The position numbers and the translations under genes are program-made. 64,000 nt of DNA, from NCBI RefSeq assembly GCF_048569485.1, contig NC_134364.1, positions 125,562,882 to 125,626,881 on the forward strand. The letters are read 5' to 3'. Below the pieces are notes generated by a model. It had not been told where the DNA came from, made no database searches, and saw nothing but the letters and a program-made list of their open reading frames with translations. Positions 30,249-42,247 of the stretch are shown one piece after another (position 1 is the stretch's first letter; every line of letters starts with the position of its first letter). The stretch comes from Anomaloglossus baeobatrachus. Its lineage: Eukaryota > Chordata > Amphibia > Anura > Aromobatidae.

Positions 30249-33200
30249 GCAGCACTACTACCACCTGCTGGATGTTCTCAGTACTGCACCAGTAATACAC
30301 CACACACTGACCTCTACTACCACCTGCTGGAAATTCTCAGTGCTGCACCAGTAATACACCACACACTGACCTCTACTACCACCTGCTGGAAATTCTCAGT
30401 ACTGCACCAGTAATACACCACACAGTGACCTCTACTACCACCTGCTGGAAATTGTCAGTACTGCACCAGTAATAGACCACACACTGACCTCTACTACCAC
30501 CTGCTGGATATTCTCAGTACTGCACCAGTAATAGCCCACACAGTGACCACTACTACCACCTGCTGGATATTCTCAGTACTGCACCAGTAATACACCACAC
30601 AGTGACCTCTACTACCACCTGCTGGATATTCTCAGTACTGCACCAGAATTAGACCACAGTGACCTCTACTACCACCTGCTGGATATTCTCAGTACTGCAC
30701 CAGTAATACACCACACAGTGACCTCTACTACCACCTGCTGGATATTCTCAGTACTGCACCAGAATTAGACCACAGTGACCTCTACTACCACCTGCTGGAA
30801 ATTCTCAGTGCTGCACCAGTAATACACCACACAGTGACATCTACTACCACCTGCTGGATATTCTCAGTACTGCACCAGTAATACACCAAACAGGGACCTC
30901 TACTACCACCTGCTGGATGTTCTCTGTACTGCACCAGTAATACACCACACAGTGACCTCTACTACCACCTGCTGGATATTCTCAGTACTGCACCAGTAAT
31001 AGACCACACAGTGACCTCTACTACCACATGCTGGATATTCTCAGTACTGCACCAGAATTAGACCACAGTGACCTCTACTACCACCTGCTGGATGTTCTCA
31101 GTACTGCACCAGTAATACACCACACACTGACCTCTACTACCACCTGCTGGATATTCTCAGTACTGCACCAGTAATACACCACACACTGACCTCTACTACC
31201 ACCTGCTGGATATTCTCAGTACTGCACCAGAATTAGACCACAGTGACCTCTACTACCACCTGCTGGATGTTCTCAGTACTGCACCAGTAATACACCACAC
31301 ACTGACCTCTACTACCACCTGCTGGAAATTCTCAGTGCTGCACCAGTAATACACCACACAGTGACATCTACTACCACCTGCTGGATATTCTCAGTACTGC
31401 ACCAGTAATACACCAAACAGGGACCTCTACTACCACCTGCTGGATGTTCTCTGTACTGCACCAGTAATACACCACACAGTGACCTCTACTACCACCTGCT
31501 GGATATTCTCAGTACTGCACCAGTAATAGACCACACAGTGACCTCTACTACCACATGCTGGATATTCTCAGTACTGCACCAGAATTAGACCACAGTGACC
31601 TCTACTACCACCTGCTGGATGTTCTCAGTACTGCACCAGTAATACACCACACAGTGACCTCTACTACCACCTGCTGGATATTCTCAGTACTGCACCAGTA
31701 ATACACCACACACTGACCTCTACTACCACCTGCTGGATATTCTCAGTACTGCACCAGTAATAGACCACACAGTGACCTCTACTACCACCTGCTGGATGTT
31801 CTCAGTACTGCACCAGTAATAGACCACACAGTGACCTCTACTACCACCTGCTGGAAATTCTCAGTGCTGCACCAGTAATACACCACACAGTGACCTCTAC
31901 TACCACCTGCTGGATATTCTCAGTACTGCACCAGTAATACACCAAACAGGGACCTCTACTACCACCTGCTGGATGTTCTCTGTACTGCACCAGTAATACA
32001 CCACACAGTGACCTCTACTACCACCTGCTGGATATTCTCAGTACTGCACCAGTAATAGACCACACAGTGACCTCTACTACCACATGCTGGATATTCTCAG
32101 TACTGCACCAGAATTAGACCACAGTGACCTCTACTACCACCTGCTGGATGTTCTCAGTACTGCACCAGTAATACACCACACAGTGACCTCTACTACCACC
32201 TGCTGGATATTCTCAGTACTGCACCAGAATTAGACCACAGTGACCTCTACTACCACCTGCTGGATGTTCTCAGTACTGCACCAGTAATACACCACACACT
32301 GACCTCTACTACCACCTGCTGGAAATTCTCAGTGCTGCACCAGTAATACACCACACAGTGACCTCTACTACCACCTGCTGGATATTCTCAGTACTGCACC
32401 AGTAATACACCAAACAGGGACCTCTACTACCACCTGCTGGATGTTCTCTGTACTGCACCAGTAATACACCACACAGTGACCTCTACTACCACCTGCTGGA
32501 TGTTCTCAGTACTGCACCAGTAATACACCACACAGTGACATCTACTACCACCTGCTGGATATTCTCAGTACTGCACCAGTAATAGACCACACAGGGACCT
32601 CTAGTACCACCTGCTGGATATTCTCAGTACTGCACCAGTAATACACCAAACAGGGACCTCTACTACCACCTGCTGGATGTTCTCTGTACTGCACCAGTAA
32701 TACACCACACAGTGACCTCTACTACCACCTGCTGGATGTTCTCAGTACTGCACCAGTAATACACCACACAGTGACATCTACTACCACCTGCTGGATATTC
32801 TCAGTACTGCACCAGTAATACACCACACAGGGACCTCTAGTACCACCTGCTGGATATTCTCAGTACTGCACCAGTAATAGACCACACAGTGACCTCTACT
32901 ACCACATGCTGGATATTCTCAGTACTGCACCAGAATTAGACCACAGTGACCTCTACTACCACCTGCTGGATATTCTCAGTACTGCACCAGAATTAGACCA
33001 CAGTGACCTCTACTACCACCTGCTGGATGTTCTCAGTACTACACCAGAATTAAACCACACAGTGACCTCTACCACCACCTGCTGGATATTCTCAGTACTG
33101 CACCAGTAATAGACCACACAGTGACCTCTACTACCACCTGCTGGATATTCTCAGTACTGCACCAGTAATACACCACACAGTGACCTCTACTACCACCTGC

Positions 33201-34825
33201 TGGATGTTCTCAGTACTGCACCAGTAATAGACCACACAGTGACCTCTACTACCACCTGCTGGATATTCTCAGTACTGCACCAGTAATACACCACACACTG
33301 ACCTCTGCTACCACCTGCTGGATATTCTCAGTACTGCACCAGTAATACACCACACAGTGACCTCTACTACCACCTGCTGGATGTTCTCAGTACTGCACCA
33401 GTAATACACCACACAGTGACCTCTACTACCACCTGCTGGATATTCTCAGTACTGCACCAGAATTAGACCACAGTGACCTCTACTACCACCTGATGGATGT
33501 TCTCAGTACTGCACCAGTAATAGACCACAGAGTGACCTCTACTACCACCTGCTGGATATTCTCAGTACTGCACCAGTAATACACCACACAGTGACCTCTA
33601 CTACCACCTGCTGGATATTCTCAGTACTGCACCAGTAATAGATCACACACTGACCTCTACTACCACCTGCTGGATATTCTCAGTACTGCACCAGTAATAG
33701 ACACTCAGTGACCTCTACTACCACCTGCTGGATATTCTCAGTACTGCACCAGTAATAGACCACACAGTGACCTCTACTACCACCTGCTGGATGTTCTCAG
33801 TACTGCACCAGTAATAGACCACACAGGGACCTCTACTACCACCTGCTGGATATTCTCAGTACTGCACCACAGAGTGACCTCTACTACCACCTGCTGGATG
33901 TTCTCACTACTGCACCAGTAATAGATCACACACTGACCTCTACTACCACCTGCTGGATATTCTCAGTACTGCACCAGTAATAGACCACACACTGACCTCT
34001 ACTACCACCTGCTGGAAATTCTCAGTACTGCACCAGTAATAGACCACACAGTGACCTCTACTACCGCCTGCTGGATATTCTCAGTACTGCACCAGTAATA
34101 GACCACACAGTGACCTCTACTACCGCCTGCTGGATATTCTCACTACTGCACCAGTAATAGACCACACAGTGACCTCTACTACCACCTGCTGGAAATTCTC
34201 AGTACTGCTCCAGTAATACACCACACACTGACCTCTACTACCACCTGCTGGATATTCTCAGTACTGCTCCAGTAATACACCACACACTGACCTCTGCTAC
34301 CACCTGCTGGAAATTCTCAGCACTGCACCAGTAATAGACCACACAGTGACCTCTACTACCACCTGCTGGAAATTCTCAGTACTGCACCAGTAATACACCA
34401 CACCCTGACCTCTAGTACCACCTGCTGGATGTTCTCAGTACTGCACCAGTAATACACCACACACTGACCTCTACTACCACCTGCTGGATATTCTCAGTAC
34501 TGCACCAGTAATACACCACACACTGACCTCTACTACCACCTGCTGGATATTCTCAGTACTGCACCAGTAATACACCACACACTGACCTCTACTACCACCT
34601 GCTGGATATTCTCAGTACTGCACCAGTAATACACCACACACTGACCTCTACTACCACCTGCTGGATATTCTCAGTACTGCTCCAGTAATACACCACACAC
34701 TGACCTCTACTACCACCTGCTGGAAATTCTCAGTACTGCACCAGTAATAGACCACACAGTGACCTCTACTACCACCTGCTGGATATTCTCAGTACTGCAC
34801 CAGTAATATACCACACAGTGACCTC
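30249..34825. repeat. 59-bp satellite, block 1
   Basis: About 78 units of CACCAGTAATACACCACACA plus GTGACCTCTACTACCACCTG and CTGGATATTCTCAGTACTG. Some units are 57 bases (CAGAATTAGACCACAGTG variant). Blocks with the AAACAGGGACC variant recur at about 520, 520 and 475 bases, so higher-order modules of eight or nine units exist. On the minus strand each unit reads CCAGCAGGTGGTAG, close to the CTCF core. The plus strand of each also has TGACCT (a nuclear receptor half-site on the other strand) and the E-box CACCTG. Confidence 0.97.
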
Positions 34826-35783
34826 TGTGGAGACACGGGGCTCAGTTGGGCGCTCTCGTCCACTAAAACCCGCCGCCTTTAGAAAGACAGCGTGGCTCAG
34901 GGCTCATCCCAACTGAACGCCGGCCTCCTTAACCATGGGCGTAACACTACTCAGACAACACAGGGTGAGGGAACCACAATAATTAGACTTTATTGGATCC
35001 CCAAACAATTAACGGCACATAACACATAACCAGCAAAACACACAAATGTAACAGGCAACAGAGTCTCACCCTTCCGCTGGCTCACCAGGGATTTAGAATG
35101 TCCATGCCTCACAGGTTCCAAGCTGTCTGAGGTCTGCAAAGTCTGTAACAGGTGACTGAACTGTCCCAACCTGAGTATCCTCCTTAGGTAGTCCTGGTTT
35201 GATGTTAAAATCCTGGTAGCCGGAGTCGAAATCCCTAGGCTGTGGATATGGTCTCCAACCGGATCCGGAGTCCCTAGATTGAAACCATAAGATATCCTGA
35301 TCCTCTAGTCAGCTCCAAAGAGCTTAGACTGGATCCATCAGCATCCATCAACAACCCCTGGTGGCTTAAAAAAGTCCTTTTTATAGCCACAACCTTCCAC
35401 TTGGATACACTGCGTCCTCATCGATTGGTTGGACAAGATTGCTTCTCCCATTGGAGGAATTTCAAGCTGCATGGACAATGTTCATTTAAATGATGTGCAT
35501 AGAAAGACTGAGGGTGTACATGTAAACCGGGAGTCACCGACTAGACAATGGCTACTAAGGTAATTACATTATCAATACACAACTACAATACAATGGTTAC
35601 TGGAAATGTCTGGAGAACAATACCTCTGGCTTTCAATGGCCAACACAATTACATTGAGTCAACAAGAGTCTTGTAAAAACAATGAGGGACTTCTCCCCCC
35701 CCCCCCCCTGTCTATAGACAATCTATCATGCTGTCTGGCTGGATTTTAAGAAACTTTAACCCATGAGAGTCCATGTCGTCACA
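34826..35783 (-). repeat. 3' LTR of the gag-only element
   Basis: On the minus strand it begins TGTGACGACATGGACTC and ends TCTCCACA. It includes a poly(A)-like AATAAAGTC word near 34985. A related fragment lies at 165-260. Confidence 0.85.
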
Positions 35784-35827
35784 TTCCTCCCCCTTCTTAA
35801 TATTAGCCAGACATGATAGGCTTCCGA

Positions 35828-37396
35828 TCATCCTTCTCCTCTTGACGGCATTGTCCTTTTTAATGGTGAGGTCAGCAACAGAGGCTCGCATCTATACACC
35901 TCCCCCTGATTACCTCCCCCAAGTTGAGCAGCCATATTGTGGGCAAGCACTAAGGTGGGGTCCATGAGTTGGGCCTGCACAAATCTTCCACTATCAATCC
36001 TCCCCCAGTCAATAGCCACAGTGTGGTTAGGCTTACTCACGGTTCTTGGCTCAGAAGTCGATGATGGAGACCGGGAATGCAAACCATCCCTGGAAAAGAT
36101 GTTAGAAAGATCCACATCAGGGTCCTGCTTGGCTTGGAGGTGGGTGATGGCTTCTTCAAACTGACTGGCTAGTCCTTGTCCTAGGTCATTCTCCAAAATG
36201 ACTGGTGTGAGCAGGTAATTCACAAGCCCCACTTTCACTTCCCTTTGAGTGGTATCCAAAACAACAGGCTTGGTGGGGCCATCTATGAACCCCACTTCAA
36301 CTTCCTCCTGGCTAATCCCTGAAACAACAGGTGTGTGGACGGTGTCCATAAGCTCCACATCAGCCTTGCTCTGGTCAGTCTCCACAATGTCAGGTATGGG
36401 GAGGCTGTTCACAATCCCCACATCGATCACTTCCTGGATGGTCCCCAAAATACCAGGTGTGGGGAGGCTATCCACAAGCTCCACCTCGACCTCTCTCTGG
36501 TCGGTTTTTAGGTCCAACTGCACACATGCCAGAGGGACGTCTGAGCGCTGGCCCTCAGCCAGGGAGATGGATAATTGGGAATCTGGTACAGGGTCTTCTG
36601 GAGAAACAATAACTGGGCTTACCAGAGTGATGGAAGATCCAATGTCTCGAAGTCCCTGAGCCTGTATATCACCGACCTTGACCGTCTGGATGTGGGGATG
36701 GAGGTTGGCTGGTGTATGGTGTCCGGCCTGCCGTAGGGTGTGGACTGGATAAACCACTTCCTCAGCTATTGGTGTTTCTTGGGAGCAGCATTCCTCAGGT
36801 CTCGTTGGTTCATCTCGGCATATGTTGACTGGTTGGAGTGGCAGATGGGCTCCAAGCATGCGGCCTCTGTTTTGAAGACAATCTTTATCTATATGTCCAT
36901 TGGGCCCACATGTATAACAGCGCCATAGATTGGGCGAGTCACAGGCCCTGTTTGTAGTCCTTTGTTTTGGCGCAGCTTCTGCTGGGTAGCGGGACCATCC
37001 TTCTCGACCGGCTGGTGCTAGCAGTACTGCAGCTGGAATCCCATAAACATATTCCAGAACATAAGCCCTCTCTTCTCTTGAGGATCTAGGCCCCAATGCA
37101 TCCAACAACGCTGTGGCTTGGGCCATTTTGGACAAAGTTGATTCCCAATTGTCACTAGATCCATGATGTGGCACATAGTCTACATCTTCTGGGTCAATAT
37201 TGGCGGGATCCTCATCGTCCTCTTCATCATTCTGGGCATCCCAACAGACTAATTTCCGGATCAAGTCCGACCGAGTCTCAGCGCTCCAGCAGACAATCTC
37301 TCGCCTCCGGCACAGATCCTGCAGCATCCATTTACTGCAGCGGTCGTAACTCCTCTCTTCTCCTTGTCCCATGGCTGAGCTGGTGGGGTTGGACAT
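35828..37396 (-). CDS. Gag-like protein with zinc knuckle and protease-like stretch (element)
   Basis: A 522-codon element frame. The N-terminal part has a SAP-like helix pair (LQDLCRRREIVCW, DLIRKLVCWDAQ) followed by acidic residues. A CCHC zinc knuckle, CYTCGPNGHIDKDC, lies at 160-173. A protease-like stretch (LRDIGSSITLV) is near 249-259. The rest is a series of diverged repeats with T-P-x-I/V-L words (about 310-420). It belongs to the LTR element, not to the host, and no polymerase follows. Confidence 0.75.
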   Translation of the reverse strand: MSNPTSSAMGQGEERSYDRCSKWMLQDLCRRREIVCWSAETRSDLIRKLVCWDAQNDEEDDEDPANIDPEDVDYVPHHGSSDNWESTLSKMAQATALLDALGPRSSREERAYVLEYVYGIPAAVLLAPAGREGWSRYPAEAAPKQRTTNRACDSPNLWRCYTCGPNGHIDKDCLQNRGRMLGAHLPLQPVNICRDEPTRPEECCSQETPIAEEVVYPVHTLRQAGHHTPANLHPHIQTVKVGDIQAQGLRDIGSSITLVSPVIVSPEDPVPDSQLSISLAEGQRSDVPLACVQLDLKTDQREVEVELVDSLPTPGILGTIQEVIDVGIVNSLPIPDIVETDQSKADVELMDTVHTPVVSGISQEEVEVGFIDGPTKPVVLDTTQREVKVGLVNYLLTPVILENDLGQGLASQFEEAITHLQAKQDPDVDLSNIFSRDGLHSRSPSSTSEPRTVSKPNHTVAIDWGRIDSGRFVQAQLMDPTLVLAHNMAAQLGGGNQGEVYRCEPLLLTSPLKRTMPSRGEG

Positions 37397-37532
37397 GGCA
37401 GCGTCCGAAACCTGAATGCCTCCCCTATGGCCTGCTGGGTATGCTTATGTGCCTGCCTGGTTGTTGAGCCCTGGACGGTGTCCGAAAACACCAGTCCACT
37501 GCAGCTCCCCTGGGTAAACCAGGCTGAGTAGT

Positions 37533-37550
37533 ATCCCACCGCTGCCACCA
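37533..37550 (-). other. Primer binding site, tRNA-Leu type
   Basis: The plus strand reads ATCCCACCGCTGCCACCA, which is the 3' end of vertebrate tRNA-Leu (AAG/UAG type) including CCA. It lies two bases inside the 5' LTR (37553). This agrees with the minus orientation of the element. Confidence 0.8.
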
Positions 37551-37552
37551 AT

Positions 37553-37833
37553 TGTGGAGACACGGGGCTCAGTGGGCGCTCTCGTCCACTAAAACCCGCC
37601 GCCTTTAGAAAGACAGCGTGGCTCAGGGCTCATCCCAACTGAACGCCGGCCTCCTTAACCGTGGGCGTAACACTACTCAGACAACACAGGGTGAGGCAAC
37701 CACAATAATTAGACTTTATTGGATCCCCAAACATAAAAACAATGAGGGACTTCTCCCCCGTCTATAGACAATCTATCATGCACTCTGGCTGGATTTTAAG
37801 AAACTTTAACCCATGAGAGTCCATGTCGTCACA
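37553..37833 (-). repeat. 5' LTR of the gag-only element
   Basis: It shares both ends with the 34826-35783 copy (outer TGTGACGACATGG, inner TCTCCACA) and is the shorter of the two. Confidence 0.8.
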
Positions 37834-39354
37834 ACCTCTACTACCACCTGCTGGATATTCTCAGTACTGCACCAGTAATAAACCACACAGTGACCTCTAC
37901 TACCACCTGCTGGATATTCTCAGTACTGCACCAGTAATACACCACACACTGACCTCTACTACCACCTGCTGGATATTCTCAGTACTGCACCAGTAATAAA
38001 CCACACAGTGACCTCTACTACCACCTGCTGGATATTCTCAGTACTGCAACAGTAATAGACCACACAGTGACCTCTACTACCACCTGCTGGATATTCTCAG
38101 TAATGCACCAGTAATAGACCACACACTGACCTCTACTACCACCTGCTGGATATTCTCAGTACTGCACCAGTAATAGACCACACAGTGACCTCTACTACCA
38201 CCTGCTGGATATTCTCAGTACTGCACCAGTAATAGACCACACAGTGACATCTACTACCACCTGCTGGATATTCTCAGTAATACACCAGTAATAGACCACA
38301 CACTGACCTCTACTACCACCTGCTGGATATTCTCAGTACTGCACCAGTAATAGACCACACAGTGACCTCTACTACCACCTGCTGGATATTCTCAGTACTG
38401 CACCAGTAATACACCACACAGTGACCTCTACTACCACCTGCTGGATATTCTCAGTACTGCACCAGTAATAGACCACACAGTGACCTCTACTACCACCTGC
38501 TGGATATTCTCAGTAATGCACCAGTAATAGACCACACACTGACCTCTACTACCACCTGCTGGATATTCTCAGTAATGCACCAGTAATAGACCACACAATG
38601 ACCTCTACTACCACCTGCTGGATGTTCTCACTACTGCACCAGTAATAGACCACACAGTGACCTCTGCTACCACCTGCTGGATGTTCTCAGTACTGCACCA
38701 GTAATAGACCACGCAGTGACCTTTACTACCACCTGCTGGATATTCTCAGTACTGCTCCAGTAATAGACCACACAGTGACATCTACTACCACCTGCTGGAT
38801 GTTCTCAGTACTGCACCAGTAATAGACCACATAGTGTCCTCTACTACCACCTGCTGGATATTCTCAGTACTGCTCCAGTAATAGACCACACAGTGACATC
38901 TACTACCACCTGCTGGATATTCTCAGTACTGCACCAGTAATAGACCACACAGTGACCTCTACTACCACCTGCTGGATATTCTCAGTACTGCTCCAGTAAT
39001 ACACCACACAGTGACCTCTAATACCACCTGCTGGACATTCTCAGTACTGCTCCAGTAATACACCACACAGTGACCTCTACTACCACCTGCTGGATATTCT
39101 CAGTACTATACCAGTAATACACCACACAGTGACCTCTACTACCACCTGCTGGATATTCTCAGTACTGCTCCAGTAATACACCACACAGTGACCTCTAATA
39201 CCACCTGCTGGACATTCTCAGTACTGCTCCAGTAATACACCACACAGTGACCTCTACTACCACCTGCTGGATGTTCTCAGTACTGCTCCAGTAATAGACC
39301 ACACAGAGACCTCTACTACCACCTGCTGGATATTCTCAGTACTATACCAGTAAT
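37834..39354. repeat. 59-bp satellite, block 1 continued
   Basis: About 26 units of the same 59-bp satellite in the same orientation. They run from the right-hand target duplication of the gag-only element to CCAGTAAT at 39347-39354, where the composite insertion begins. Confidence 0.97.
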
Positions 39355-39364
39355 GGTGACCAGA

Positions 39365-39515
39365 AAAATGCCAACAGGAAAATTGCCCACAGGAAAATTG
39401 CCCACAGGAAAAATGCCCACATGAAAATTGCCCACATGAAAATTGCCCACAGGAAAATTGCCCACACGGAAAATTGCCCACATGGAAAATTGCCCACACA
39501 GAAAATTGCCAATTG
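39365..39515. repeat. Subterminal repeats, left end of composite
   Basis: Nine copies of CACAGGAAAATTGCC or a close variant (CACATGAAAATTGCC) in tandem. The right end has about four in the opposite orientation (53590-53660). Confidence 0.85.
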
Positions 39516-39545
39516 CAGCATCAGAAAGTTTCAGATCTATGATAT

Positions 39546-40112
39546 TTGAGGTGCAAGGTGAGGATGTTCACATGATATGTGAAAAATGTCCACAGAAAAT
39601 TGCCAACAGACACAGACATGAATGCCCACTAGGATTGGGGACCATGTAACCCAGAATGGGAACATATATACTAGGAAGGGGGCATATATACCAGGATGGA
39701 GACAACGTGGACCATACATACCAGGATGAGGGCCTTATATACCAGCATTGGGACATATATACCAGGATGATGACATATTCACCAGGATGAGGACATATTC
39801 ACCAGGATGATAGGCATATATACCAGGAGGGGGAGGGGAGGCAGTTCATAAGTCTTGGTAGAAGTTAGAACGCTAAGGGCCCATACATGTGAAAAACATG
39901 TGTGAGTGGTGGGAGCAGGTCCAAATTTCACACTGGGGCCCATTGGACTCTAGTTACACCACTGCAAAAACACAGTGCCGCCACTAGGAATTTCAGGACC
40001 CCATACTGGCAAAATTTCTGGGCCCCCCTGAGACTCTGCATAGGTTGCACCCCAGCTCTGTCTCCACCCCTCAAACCTTCCACACTCCTGACGCCATGCT
40101 TGGAAAAACGTG

Positions 40113-40144
<32 letters not shown>

Positions 40145-40145
40145 A
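39546..40145. other. Composite interior: short repeats and spacer
   Basis: 39640-39835 holds diverged repeats of ATATATACCAGGATGAGGAC. 39880-40110 is a dispersed-repeat-like stretch (GGGGCCCATTGGACTCTAG, then GCCGCCACTAGGAATTTCAG). 40117-40143 is a TA microsatellite. No gene. Confidence 0.5.
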
Positions 40146-40435
40146 TCTAACATATAAAGCTGTATGTATCTATGTGTGTATGTCCGCTAAAGGAATCTGC
40201 ACCATCACATTTACAATCACGAAATTTTCCAGATGCCTCATGTGAGTCAGGGACTGTCAGACTATGTTTTTATGAGAAAATTTAACCCCACGCTTTAGTT
40301 TTTCACCAAAAATCCTGCCACCATTAAAGTCAACGGAGCTGGGAGCTACAGGTCATTAATAGGAACTGTGATTGTTGCTATAAGAACAAAGGACATTCTT
40401 AGTATAAGAAGCTTATGATACGATAATATGATATC
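40146..40435 (+). mobile_element. Helitron-like 5' end
   Basis: It begins TCTAACATATAAAGCTGTAT and continues GTATGTCCGCTAAAGGAATC and GAGCTGGGAGCTACAGGTCA, a pattern common at 5' ends of vertebrate Helitrons, which start with TC and duplicate no target. No Rep/helicase gene and no clear CTRR end were found before the simple repeat, so this is a fragment. Confidence 0.5.
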
Positions 40436-40739
40436 GGTGGGGAGACGGAGAGAGAGACAGAGAGAGAAAGAGACAGAGAGAGACAGAAAATGAAAGAGAC
40501 AAATAGAGAGAGGCAGACAGGGAGCGAGGCAGTCAGGGAGACAGACAGACAGGAAATAAGACAGACGGAGTGAGACAGACAGGGAGAGGGAAAGAGGCAG
40601 ACAGGGAAAGAGGCAGACACACAGGCAGAGACAGACAGGGAAAGAAACAGACAGAGAGGGAGACAGAGTGAGGCCAGGAGAGAGAGGGACAGTGGGGGAG
40701 AGAGAGACAGAGAGACAGCTACCAACCCAGGCAAGTCTG
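40436..40739. repeat. GA/GACA-rich simple repeat
   Basis: Irregular (GAGACAGA)n and (GACAGACAGG)n purine-rich sequence. The Ty3 element inserted just beyond. Frames through it are low complexity. Confidence 0.85.
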
Positions 40740-40743
40740 GATA

Positions 40744-42033
40744 TGTGTCGCCCTGGGCAAGCCAGGGGACACAGGTCACAACACCACCACACCCCACACT
40801 CCAGGTAGGCACATCTGCTAACCAGAAATCCTTGTTGCCTTCCTCCAGAGGTTGATGATGCACACCAGGGGGTGTGCCAGGCGGTTGGCTCCGCCCACCA
40901 AGGAGCTCACAACACTGGAGGCAGGAAGAGACCAGGCAGTTCAGTCAGGGAGGAGGAAGTGGAAGGAGTGAAGATTAGCCCAGGCAGGGCAAGAGTAAAC
41001 AACAGAGAAGAGCTCAGGGAGAGCTTGAGAGAGGAGTCCAGGAGGAGGAAGTGGAGGAGTTAAGGAAGGAAAGCGGAAAAGGAGGAAAAAGCAAGTAAAG
41101 TGACAGAAGAGAAAGAAAGCCTGAGAGCCCAGCTTTGTGTAGGGCCAGAACAGCAAGGTCAGCGACGGCGGTGACTGTTTGGAGGGGGACCGTTTGGAAG
41201 TTCCTGGAAGGACCCCGTTGGCTGTGTGCCCGGTGGTCTGGAGCAGTGTTCTGAAGGACAGTCAGCACCAGGGCAGGGGCCTCTCGGACCCCGGCAAGGC
41301 TAGGAGTCGCCAGATTTGCCAAATCCGTCAGTGACGGGGACGCAGATCCCCCAACAACCAAGTCCCGATTGACGGCAACAGCCCGACCATTACCGGGGAG
41401 ACACCGCCACCGCCAAGGCACCAGTTTCCCCAGGGCCAGCGCCTGAGGGCAAAGTGTAGAGCTCCTCCGGCCCAGATTGCAGTCGGGGAGCGGGTAACCG
41501 GAGGGAATCCACCGCTACCATCAGACAACATAGGTGCAAGGAAGAGAAACGTCACCGTTACCTACCGGGAGTGCAGGTGCAGCCGTCTGTGGGACCGTCC
41601 TACCAGCCGTTGGTTTACCGTACAAACTGTGTCCGTGTGTCAGGCTGAGTGAGTACCATAGTGCCGCAAGGCACAGCGCTGCCCCCGCGTCCCTGCGCCC
41701 TCCAGGCCCTACACTTCACATCTCATCACCGGGCCCCGGGATCACCAACCCCTACCCACGGAGGGGCAACACAACACCTGGCTGCTCCGCATCACCATCC
41801 CCGGGACCCCCATACTGAGCAGCGGTGGTGCAATCACCACAACCGTGGGTGGCGTCACGAACTATAACAATCCCCTCACCCAACAAACATTTCCCCTTTC
41901 ACTCACGGGCGAGGAGTGTCGCTCGAGACACCCCGGGATCCGGCCCACCGCTCGAGCCACCAAGGAGCAGCTGCCGGACCCGAGCAGAAGGGGTGAGCGC
42001 GGTGTGCTGACACCCTCCTCCCCGCCCGCGACA
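40744..42033 (+). repeat. 5' LTR of the Ty3 element
   Basis: A 1290-base LTR starting TGTGTCGCCCTGGG and ending CCCGCCCGCGACA. It includes a GA-rich first third and, at 41850-41862, TGGCGTCACGAAC, the same 13 bases that begin the primer site 187 bases further on. Confidence 0.93.
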
Positions 42034-42036
42034 ACT

Positions 42037-42054
42037 TGGCGTCACGAACAGGAT
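42037..42054 (+). other. Putative primer binding site
   Basis: TGGCGTCACGAACAGGAT starts three bases after the LTR with the TGG that pairs with a tRNA CCA end. The matching tRNA was not identified by eye. Confidence 0.55.
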
Positions 42055-42247
42055 CTTACCGCTCTGCCGTCAGGTAGAGGTGCGCCTTGTTACCGCCGGA
42101 GGTATCCGGCAGAAAAATTTCAGAAGCCGCCATCTTTGGCGCGAAAAGTTCCCGCTCGAGCGTCTTCTCGAGCAGTAGAAGCGCGAAGGCCAAAACCCCG
42201 CCCCGAGAGAGGAGGGGCCGGAAAGAGCTAAGGGGGACGGAAACAAG

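Larger units (their letters stand above)
34826..37833 (-). mobile_element. Gag-only Ty3-type LTR element
   Basis: It is inserted in the 59-bp satellite with the 5-bp duplication ACCTC on both sides (34821-34825 and 37834-37838). In element direction: 5' LTR 37553-37833, primer site 37533-37550, one long frame 37396-35828, a purine tract just before the 3' LTR, and 3' LTR 34826-35783. The LTR copies share near-identical stretches but differ in length. No reverse transcriptase or integrase is seen, so it is non-autonomous. It looks fairly recent. Confidence 0.85.

Noticed and set aside
36249-36659. Plus-strand 136-codon frame
   Set aside because: Antisense shadow of the gag-only element frame.
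40346-40863. Minus-strand Leu/Ser/Cys-rich frames that look like membrane proteins
   Set aside because: Low-complexity translation of the GACA-rich simple repeat.
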